DNA of 13,121 bases, from NCBI GenBank assembly GCA_035280245.1, contig DATEGF010000288.1, forward strand, positions 1 to 13,121. The letters are read 5' to 3'. This stretch comes from DASZHJ01 sp035280245. Lineage in GTDB: Bacteria > Pseudomonadota > Alphaproteobacteria > ATCC43930 > CGMCC-115725. Position 1 is the first letter of the stretch. The number at the start of each line of letters is the position of its first letter. Below are positions 6,830 through 12,362 of the stretch, piece after piece. A model generated the notes under the pieces. That model was not told the DNA's origin, made no database searches, and saw only the letters and a program-made list of their open reading frames with translations. The translations under genes were made by a program, and so were the position numbers.

Positions 6830-8335
6830 ATGTCTGACGCAGCGTCATTGCTTTCCTCGCTCGGCGTGCCGGCCTCGGCAATCTCGGACGGCGACATCGC
6901 CGTGCACTCCCCGATCGACGGCAAACAGATCGGCTTGGTGAAAAGCGACGGCCCTGCCGCGATCGATGCCAAGATCGCGCGCGCCGATGCGGCATTCCAC
7001 CAATGGCGGACCGTGCCGGCGCCGCGGCGCGGCGAGCTGGTGCGGCTCCTGGGCGAGGAGCTGCGCCGCGCCAAGGACGATCTCGGCCGGCTGGTCACGC
7101 TCGAGAACGGCAAGATCCTCGAGGAGGGCCGCGGCGAAGTGCAGGAGATGATCGACATCTGCGACTTCGCGGTTGGGCTCTCGCGCCAACTCTATGGCCT
7201 CACGATCGCCTCGGAGCGCCCGGGCCACCGCATGATGGAGACGTGGCATCCGCTCTCGGCGGTGGGCGTGATCACCGCGTTCAATTTCCCGGTCGCGGTG
7301 TGGTCGTGGAATGCCGCGATCGCACTCGTTTGCGGCGATGCCGCAGTCTGGAAGCCCTCGGAGAAGACGCCGTTGACGGCGCTCGCCTGCAAGGCGCTGC
7401 TCGATCGCGCGGCCAAGCGGCTCGGCGGCGTGCCTGACGGACTCCTCGAGGTGGTGCTGGGCGCTCGGGCCGCCGGCGAGAAGATCGCGGCCGATCCGAG
7501 GCTGCGCCTGATCAGCGCCACCGGCAGCTGTCGCATGGGCAAAGCGCTCGCGCCCGTCGTGGCGACGCGGCTCGGCCGTTGTCTGCTGGAGCTCGGCGGC
7601 AACAATGCCGCGATCGTGGCACCCTCCGCGGATCTCGATCTCGTCGTGCGCGCGGTCGCCTTCGCCGCGGTGGGCACGGCGGGACAGCGCTGCACCACGC
7701 TCCGCCGGCTCATCGTGCACGAGAGCATCAAGGCGCCGCTCCTGGAGCGGCTCAAGAAAGCCTACGGCTCGATCCGCGTCGGCGATCCGCTGGAGCCCGG
7801 TACGCTGGTCGGTCCACTGATCGACCGCCGCGCCTTCGAGGGCATGCAGGCGGCCTTGACCCAGGCACGGGCCGACGGCGGCACGGTCCACGGCGGCGAG
7901 CGCGCGCTGGCCGATCGCTCGCCCGACGCCTACTACGTCAAGCCCGCGATCGTCGACATGCCCCGGCAGACCGCGATCGTGCGCGAGGAGACCTTCGCGC
8001 CGATCCTCTACGTCATGGGCTATCGCACGCTCGAGGAGGCGCTGCGCATGCACAACGAGGTGCCGCAGGGCCTCGCCTCCAGCGTCTTCACCAACGATCT
8101 CCGCGAGGCCGAGACGTTCATGAGCGCCGGCGGCAGCGACTGCGGCATCGTCAACGTCAACATCGGCCCGAGCGGCGCCGAGATCGGCGGCGCTTTCGGC
8201 GGCGAGAAAGAGACCGGGGGCGGCCGCGAGTCCGGCTCCGACGCCTGGAAGGCCTACATGCGGCGCGCCACCAACACGATCAATTACTCGGGCGCGCTGC
8301 CGCTCGCCCAGGGCATCAAGTTCGACGTGGGCTAG
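6830..8335 (+). CDS. amaB: ALDH7-type aldehyde dehydrogenase, probable L-piperideine-6-carboxylate / aminoadipate semialdehyde dehydrogenase
   Basis: NAD(P)-dependent aldehyde dehydrogenase, 501 residues, close throughout to bacterial AmaB and eukaryotic antiquitin (ALDH7A1). These oxidise alpha-aminoadipate semialdehyde (open form of piperideine-6-carboxylate) to alpha-aminoadipate in lysine/pipecolate breakdown. Diagnostic stretches: oxyanion Asn152 in AFNFPVAVW; cofactor-site Lys175 in WKPSEKT; general base Glu254 in LELGGNNA; nucleophile Cys288 in GTAGQRCTTLRR; and a C-terminus with GGAFGGEKETGGGRESGSD followed by LPLAQGI, typical of ALDH7. The start ATG at 6830 has AAGGGAG (6817-6823). 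It is the last gene of the arginase-fold/Rid/ALDH operon. Its TAG overlaps the stop of the convergent GYD gene by 4 nt, leaving no room for a dedicated terminator. Family placement is firm. The in vivo substrate could be another aminated semialdehyde, since no pipecolate or lysine-opening enzyme is in the window. Confidence 0.88.
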   Translation: MSDAASLLSSLGVPASAISDGDIAVHSPIDGKQIGLVKSDGPAAIDAKIARADAAFHQWRTVPAPRRGELVRLLGEELRRAKDDLGRLVTLENGKILEEGRGEVQEMIDICDFAVGLSRQLYGLTIASERPGHRMMETWHPLSAVGVITAFNFPVAVWSWNAAIALVCGDAAVWKPSEKTPLTALACKALLDRAAKRLGGVPDGLLEVVLGARAAGEKIAADPRLRLISATGSCRMGKALAPVVATRLGRCLLELGGNNAAIVAPSADLDLVVRAVAFAAVGTAGQRCTTLRRLIVHESIKAPLLERLKKAYGSIRVGDPLEPGTLVGPLIDRRAFEGMQAALTQARADGGTVHGGERALADRSPDAYYVKPAIVDMPRQTAIVREETFAPILYVMGYRTLEEALRMHNEVPQGLASSVFTNDLREAETFMSAGGSDCGIVNVNIGPSGAEIGGAFGGEKETGGGRESGSDAWKAYMRRATNTINYSGALPLAQGIKFDVG

Positions 8336-8625
8336 CCCAGCGAGGCCACGATCTCGCGATAGGCGGCCTCCGGGAAGGCCTTCAGCGTGGTCGAGCGCAC
8401 GTTGCCGAGGGTGCCCAGCATGAGGGTGAAGCGTGCGGCGACAGCGTCGTCGGGGGCCTCGTAGATCGCGACCAGGTCGTAGTCGCCCATGGTCATGAAG
8501 AAGGACTTGAACTCGCCGCCCATGTCCTTGAGCACCCTTTTCGCGGTGTCGAGGCGCTTGGGCGAGTCCTTCACCTGCCGCATGCCTTGGTCGGTCCAAT
8601 GAGCGAGCATCACGTAAGTCGCCAT
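8332..8625 (-). CDS. GYD-domain small protein (dimeric alpha/beta-barrel type)
   Basis: A 97-residue protein with the GYD-family layout: an N-terminal strand MATYVMLAHWTDQG, a helix rich in Lys/Arg/Asp, then MTMGDYDLVAIYEAP (44-58) holding the GDYD motif (47-50) that names the family, and a C-terminal strand with RSTTLKAFP. The function of GYD proteins is not established; the fold is expected to be a ferredoxin-like dimer as in NIPSNAP and monooxygenase-related small proteins. An almost ideal ribosome-binding site AAGGAGGA (forward positions 8631-8638) precedes the ATG, suggesting high translation. It lies 65 nt downstream of the demethylase-like gene on the same strand and is probably co-transcribed with it. 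Its stop overlaps the convergent dehydrogenase stop by 4 nt. Confidence 0.85.
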   Translation of the reverse strand: MATYVMLAHWTDQGMRQVKDSPKRLDTAKRVLKDMGGEFKSFFMTMGDYDLVAIYEAPDDAVAARFTLMLGTLGNVRSTTLKAFPEAAYREIVASLG

Positions 8626-8690
8626 GACGTTCCTCCTTCGTGCAAAGCCGCAGTGGAGGTGCGTGCCTGCCGAGGCGATCGCGAGGCGGC

Positions 8691-10733
8691 TCAGAGATCC
8701 TTCGCGAGCCTCAAAGCGTCATAGACGGCGGCGTGGATATTGCGCGACGAGACCGCATCGCCGATCCGATAGAGCGCGTAACCACCGTCGGGATTCCTGA
8801 CTAGATTCTGCGGCCGGTTCGCAATCAGAGCGCTATGGTCGAGCTCGCCGAGATTGCGCGAACCGGGCTTCAGCTCGAAGTAAAGATCCTCGAGCGGGAG
8901 CGTGCCGTGTTCGACCACGACCTGATCGACCAGGCGCTCGCGCCGGGATTTGTCGTACTCATTGAAGAGCGTGGCCGAGAGGCGGTTGCCGAAACGCGCG
9001 ACCTTCTCCAGGCGCAGGTTGAGCGAGATCGCGGCGTTGCGCTCCGAGAGCGTCTTGAAGTAGGCGGGATAGTTGGTGCCACCGACCTCCGGCGCGAGGC
9101 TGCGCTCGGGGGTCGCAATCTCGAGCCGGCTGCCCGTGCCCGCGATGAACTCGGCGACCGTCAAGCCGGCATCGGCGCCGTTGTCGTCGAAGAGCAGCAC
9201 CGCCTCCCCGGGTTTCGCCGCACCTGACAGGATGTCCCAGGAGGTCGTCACGAGATCGTCGCCGGCCTCTAGGAACGACAGGTTCGGCACACCACCCGTC
9301 GCGATGAAGACGAACTCCGGCTTCTCGGCCAGCACATCCGCGGCCTCGGCGAGCGTGTTGAACCGAAACTCAACGCCATGCTTCTCGCACTGGGCGACGC
9401 GCCAGTCGGAGATGCCGAGAATCTCGCGCCGGCGCGCGAGCTTCGCGGCAAGGCGGAGTTGACCGCCGGCCTCTGCGGCAGCCTCGAATACCACGACCGC
9501 ATGGCCGCGCGCGGCAGCCACCCTAGCGGCCTCGAGACCCGCGGGGCCAGCGCCGACGACCACGACCTTGCGCTTCCTCCCCGCCGATGCCGCGATCACA
9601 TGCGGCATGGTGGCTTCGCGGCCGGTGGCGGCGTTGTGGGCGCAGAGCGCCTCGCCGCCGAAATAAATCCGGTCGATGCAGTAGCCCATGCCGACGCAGG
9701 GACGGATCTCCTGCTCGCGCCCTTCCATGACTTTTCGCGCGATGTGGGGGTCGGCGATGTGGGCACGAGTCATGCCGACCATGTCGAGCTTGCCCGTCGC
9801 AACCGCGTGGCGCGCGGTCGCGACGTCCTGGATGCGCGCCGCGTGGAACACCGGGAATTTCGTGATCTCCCGAATCTCGCCGGCGAAGTCGAGATGCGGT
9901 GCCGAGCGCGCGCCCATGCCGGGGATCACGTGCGAGAGCGCCTCGTCGGTCTCGATATGGCCCCGGATCACGTTGACGAAATCGATCTGGCCGCTCTTGA
10001 CCAGGCGCTGCGCGATCTCGACGCCCTCCTCGCGCGAGAGCCCCTTCTCCCAATCCTCGTCGCAGACCATGCGCACGCCGACGATGAACTCGGCGCCGAC
10101 GCTCTGCCTTATCGCGGCCAGCACCGCAAAGGTGAAGCGGAGGCGGTTCTCCAGCGAGCCGCCGTACTTGTCCTCGCGCTTGTTGGTGGCGGGCGACCAG
10201 AACTGGTCCGCGAGATGGCCGTAACACTCGATCTCGATCCCGTCGAGGCCTGCCGCCTTGCAGCGCTCGGCCGCCACCGCGTATTGCCCGATGATCCGCG
10301 CGAGGTCCCAATCCTCTGCGGTCTTCGGAAAGGCGCGGTGCGCAGGCTCCCGGACCGGGCTCGGTGCCACCACCGGCAGCCAGTCGCCCCGGTTCCATTG
10401 CGTGCGCCGGCCCAGGTGCGTGATCTGGATCATCAGGGCGGCACCATGCTCGTGCACGGCGTCGGAGAGCTCGCGCAGCCACCGCACCACCTCGTCCTTG
10501 TAGAGCGTGATGTTGCCAAACACCTGCGGGCTGTCGGGCGACACCACAGATGAGCCCCCGAACATCGTGAGCGCGATCCCGCCCTTCGCCTTCTCGGCGT
10601 GATAGAGCCGATAGCGCTCCTTCGGCAGCCCGTCCTCGGTATAGGCGGGCTCATGGGCCGTCGACATAAATCGATTGCGCAGCCGAAGGTGTTTCAGCTG
10701 ATAGGGTTGCAGCAGCGGGTCGCTGGAGCTCAT
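8691..10733 (-). CDS. Two-domain FMN/Fe-S/dinucleotide-binding oxidoreductase of the trimethylamine dehydrogenase family, DgcA/StcD-like N-demethylase
   Basis: A 680-residue protein with an old-yellow-enzyme TIM barrel (about 5-340), a cysteine cluster and a C-terminal FAD/NAD-binding part with GAGPAG (394-399) and VVVFE. Overall order matches trimethylamine dehydrogenase, but detailed stretches (RNRFMSTAHEP, MFGGSSVV, MIQITHLGRR, DQFWSPATNKR, DMVGMTRAHIADPH, NIHAAVYDALRLAKDL) look most like dimethylglycine demethylase DgcA and N-methylproline (stachydrine pathway) demethylase StcD, which remove N-methyl groups from tertiary amino acids. The iron-sulfur motif is incomplete: Cys346, Cys352 and Cys364 are present, but the second position of CxxCxxC is Met349. 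The ATG read from 10733 has a GAGGT site (forward 10737-10741) only 3 nt away. The gene is divergent from the DddP-like gene (89 bp between) and 65 nt upstream of the GYD gene. The exact substrate is undetermined. No separate partner subunit such as DgcB is visible. Confidence 0.87.
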   Translation of the reverse strand: MSSSDPLLQPYQLKHLRLRNRFMSTAHEPAYTEDGLPKERYRLYHAEKAKGGIALTMFGGSSVVSPDSPQVFGNITLYKDEVVRWLRELSDAVHEHGAALMIQITHLGRRTQWNRGDWLPVVAPSPVREPAHRAFPKTAEDWDLARIIGQYAVAAERCKAAGLDGIEIECYGHLADQFWSPATNKREDKYGGSLENRLRFTFAVLAAIRQSVGAEFIVGVRMVCDEDWEKGLSREEGVEIAQRLVKSGQIDFVNVIRGHIETDEALSHVIPGMGARSAPHLDFAGEIREITKFPVFHAARIQDVATARHAVATGKLDMVGMTRAHIADPHIARKVMEGREQEIRPCVGMGYCIDRIYFGGEALCAHNAATGREATMPHVIAASAGRKRKVVVVGAGPAGLEAARVAAARGHAVVVFEAAAEAGGQLRLAAKLARRREILGISDWRVAQCEKHGVEFRFNTLAEAADVLAEKPEFVFIATGGVPNLSFLEAGDDLVTTSWDILSGAAKPGEAVLLFDDNGADAGLTVAEFIAGTGSRLEIATPERSLAPEVGGTNYPAYFKTLSERNAAISLNLRLEKVARFGNRLSATLFNEYDKSRRERLVDQVVVEHGTLPLEDLYFELKPGSRNLGELDHSALIANRPQNLVRNPDGGYALYRIGDAVSSRNIHAAVYDALRLAKDL

Positions 10734-10822
10734 CGGACCTCGCAGATGGGGCGAGCGATGGAATTTATCCTAGCGGCAGTTTGCCCTAGAGTAATGCCAG
10801 AACACGAGAGAGGGTCGCCACC
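10734..10822. promoter_or_regulatory. Divergent control region between demethylase-like and DddP-like genes
   Basis: These 89 bp must hold the 5' regions of both divergent genes. Visible elements: the demethylase ribosome-binding site (10737-10741, minus strand), a small dyad GGCA-GTT-TGCC (10775-10785), and the DddP-like ribosome-binding site GAGAGAGGG (10806-10814). The middle (about 10760-10795) is more A+T-rich than its flanks, as expected of promoters, but I cannot assign -35/-10 boxes with confidence. Shared regulation of the two genes is an inference from the layout. Confidence 0.45.
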
Positions 10823-12064
10823 ATGAGCCCCACGGACCGCGCCGCCCCCGCCCCGCTCGCGCTCGACCTCAAGGCGCGGCTCGCCGAGATCGATCAGATG
10901 AAGCTGCGGGGCTACCGGCTCGAGCGGGTGCGCCAGGCGCTTCGCAAGCGCGACTACGGCGCCTGCCTGCTCTCGGACCCCATCAACATCCGCTACGCCA
11001 CCGGCAGCCGCAACATGATGCTGTGGACCATGCATTCGCCGAGCCGCTGGGCCTTCGTGCCGGCGGAGGGGCCGGTGGTGCTGTTCGAGTACGACAGCTC
11101 CAAGCACGTCAATGAGGGGCTCGAGACGATCGCGGAGATCCGCCTCTGCACGCCTTGGATCTATTTTCTCGCGGGGCCACGCTGCGAGGAAAAGGCAGAT
11201 TTGTGGGCGCGCGAGATTGCCGATCTGGTCTTTCAGCGCTGCGGCAAGAACCGGCGCCTCGCTATCGACCGCTGCGAGCCCATGGGCGCCTTCAGGCTGG
11301 CGCAGCACGGCCTCGAGCTCGTCGATGGCCAAGAAGCGATCGAGCAGGCGCGGCTCATCAAGTCACCCGAGGAGATCGCGGCGATCCGCCTCTCCATGGA
11401 TGTCTGCGACGCCGCTATCGTTCGCATGCGCGACGCACTGCGGCCGGGCATCACCGAGAACCAGCTCTGGGCGATCCTGCACGAGGTGAACATCGCTCAC
11501 GACGGCGAGTGGATCGAATCGCGGCTTCTCACCTCAGGCGAGCGCACCAACCCCTGGTTCCAGGAATGCGGCAACCGCGTGATTAAGGCCGGGGACCTCG
11601 TCGCCTTCGATACGGATATGGTGGGACCCTTGTGCTATCTCGCCGATATATCCCGGACCTGGGTCTGCCCCGGCAAGCCTCCCACGAATGAGCAGCAGCG
11701 CCTCTACGCGATCGCCCAGGAGCAGGTGCTCACGAATGTGAGCCTGATCAAACCCGGTGTGAGCTTCCGCGAATTCGCGGAGAAGTGCTGGCCCGTCCCC
11801 GAGGAGTTCATTCCCAACCGCTACATGATGATGGTGCACGGCGCGGGCCTCGTGGACGAGTACCCGAGCGTCGCCTACGCCCGCGACTTCGCGGATTGGG
11901 GATACGACGGTATTTTCCAGGAGAACATGACGGTCTCGGTCGAAAGCTATATCGGTGAGGTCGGCGGCAAGGAGGGGGTCAAGCTCGAGCAACAGGTGCT
12001 GGTGACAGCGAGGGGTGCCGAGGTGCTCTCGAAGACGCCCTTCGAGGACGCGCTGGTTATCTGA
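10823..12064 (+). CDS. DddP-like enzyme of the M24 metallopeptidase fold (candidate DMSP lyase or related betaine lyase/hydrolase)
   Basis: A 413-residue protein with a creatinase-type N-domain and an M24 pita-bread C-domain. It looks like dimethylsulfoniopropionate lyase DddP rather than prolidase: NIRYATGSRNM (55-65), then GEWIESRLLTSG running into RTNPWFQECG (228-250). Metal ligands Asp263, Asp265, Asp275, His339, Glu374 and Glu389, the DddP catalytic base (Asp345) and its active-site Tyr (Tyr334) are all present. Against the DddP numbering I recall (295, 297, 307, 371, 406, 421, 377, 366) every one is shifted by exactly 32, implying no gaps across the catalytic domain. The start ATG at 10823 has GAGAGAGGG (10806-10814). 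DddP cleaves DMSP to dimethylsulfide and acrylate, but no acrylate-handling gene is in view and relatives may use other betaines, so the substrate is open. It is divergent from the demethylase-like gene; about 300 bp of non-coding DNA follows. Confidence 0.8.
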   Translation: MSPTDRAAPAPLALDLKARLAEIDQMKLRGYRLERVRQALRKRDYGACLLSDPINIRYATGSRNMMLWTMHSPSRWAFVPAEGPVVLFEYDSSKHVNEGLETIAEIRLCTPWIYFLAGPRCEEKADLWAREIADLVFQRCGKNRRLAIDRCEPMGAFRLAQHGLELVDGQEAIEQARLIKSPEEIAAIRLSMDVCDAAIVRMRDALRPGITENQLWAILHEVNIAHDGEWIESRLLTSGERTNPWFQECGNRVIKAGDLVAFDTDMVGPLCYLADISRTWVCPGKPPTNEQQRLYAIAQEQVLTNVSLIKPGVSFREFAEKCWPVPEEFIPNRYMMMVHGAGLVDEYPSVAYARDFADWGYDGIFQENMTVSVESYIGEVGGKEGVKLEQQVLVTARGAEVLSKTPFEDALVI

Positions 12065-12119
12065 GCTCCGCAGCTGGTTCGAACGAAAATTGCGCGCGGC
12101 TAGCCAGGCCACTAGACCA

Positions 12120-12190
12120 AATTGGCTTCGATCGGGTTTGAATTGGCTTTGCCAGAGACAGCATCATTGTTTTCATTCAATAAATTGGCT
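12120..12190. repeat. Three direct repeats of AATTGGCT spaced by 21 and 42 bp
   Basis: Copies start at 12120 (AATTGGCTTCGAT), 12141 (AATTGGCTTTG) and 12183 (AATTGGCTCTGAT). All share AATTGGCT, and the first and third agree over most of 13 bases and are both preceded by A. The 21- and 42-bp steps are two and four DNA turns, placing the copies on one helix face, as in arrays of regulator sites. The steps are also multiples of three, so a coding repeat is the alternative, but codon use there does not look like a gene. Confidence 0.55.
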
Positions 12191-12239
12191 CTGATTTGCA
12201 AATTTAGTTTTCCCACGCACGATGGGCTTTCCAGATCAG

Positions 12240-12265
12240 GTTCAACTGAACGCTTTGTACGTTCA
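12240..12265. promoter_or_regulatory. Overlapping GTTC/GAAC dyads (possible operator)
   Basis: GTTCA-AC-TGAAC (12240-12251) overlaps a second inverted repeat, TGAACG (12247-12252) with CGTTCA (12260-12265), around a 7-base spacer. The TGAAC half is shared, so two alternative pairings are possible. Outer AGATC and GATCT flanks extend the symmetry imperfectly. No T-run follows, so this is not an intrinsic terminator; an operator upstream of the methyltransferase gene is the simplest reading. Confidence 0.45.
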
Positions 12266-12305
12266 GATTGGATCTCAATGCGCGATTTTCAAGGCGCCTG
12301 GTAAA

Positions 12306-12322
12306 GTTCCGGAACGGATCCG
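12306..12322. promoter_or_regulatory. Overlapping palindromes GTTCCGGAAC and CGGATCCG
   Basis: GTTCCGGAAC (12306-12315) and CGGATCCG (12315-12322) are both perfect palindromes sharing one base. The first repeats the GTTC...GAAC half-sites seen at 12077-12084 and 12240-12251. They lie about 40-57 nt before the methyltransferase ATG, a position suited to an operator near a transcription start. The function is inferred from position only. Confidence 0.35.
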
Positions 12323-12362
12323 ACGGGTGTAGCCTACGACTGATCGACTGGGAGCTGTCGGG

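Larger units (their letters stand above)
12065..12362. other. AT-rich intergenic region with repeats and dyads upstream of the methyltransferase gene
   Basis: No convincing gene lies in these 298 bp. By hand count the core 12121-12300 is 79/180 G+C (about 44%), far below the flanking genes. It holds three AATTGGCT direct repeats, the palindrome ATTTGCAAAT (12194-12203), several GTTC/GAAC dyads and, at the right end, the ribosome-binding site GGGAG (12350-12354) of the methyltransferase gene. No T-tract terminator is evident for the DddP-like gene. I read it as the control region of the methyltransferase gene, or as a small patch of foreign or decayed DNA. Confidence 0.6.

Noticed and set aside
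6845..8599. Very long minus-strand open frame (584 codons) opposite the aldehyde dehydrogenase gene
   Set aside because: The sense strand encodes a textbook ALDH7 protein; the antisense frame is a low-complexity Arg/Ala/Gly product typical of shadows in GC-rich DNA.
9378..10553. Plus-strand open frame (391 codons) opposite the demethylase-like gene
   Set aside because: The opposite strand has clear flavoprotein motifs; this frame is Arg/Asp/Leu-rich and featureless.
10823..12064. Prolidase, creatinase or ectoine hydrolase DoeA as the identity of the M24-fold gene
   Set aside because: The WFQECG, FDTD and HGxGLxDE stretches and the exact residue spacing match DddP better than those families, although the general fold is the same.
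12076..12084. GGTTCGAAC resembling a tRNA T-arm loop (attachment site or tRNA remnant)
   Set aside because: Flanking bases do not pair into a T-stem or acceptor stem, and no anticodon or D-arm is found nearby.
12185..12200. Possible sigma-54 promoter (TTGGCTCTGATTTGCA)
   Set aside because: The GG and GC elements are separated by 9 bases instead of the strict 10 and the first box deviates from TGGCAC; the other two repeats have no GC element at all.
12240..12265. LexA-type box
   Set aside because: Alphaproteobacterial LexA sites are GTTC-N7-GTTC direct repeats; here direct GTTC copies are 17 bases apart and the inverted pair has a 9-base spacer.
12122..12304. 60-codon open frame in the AT-rich spacer with a TTG start
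   Set aside because: No ribosome-binding site, low third-position G+C unlike every real gene here, no recognisable protein features, and its repeats coincide with the DNA direct repeats. Kept only as an alternative explanation of the repeat spacing.
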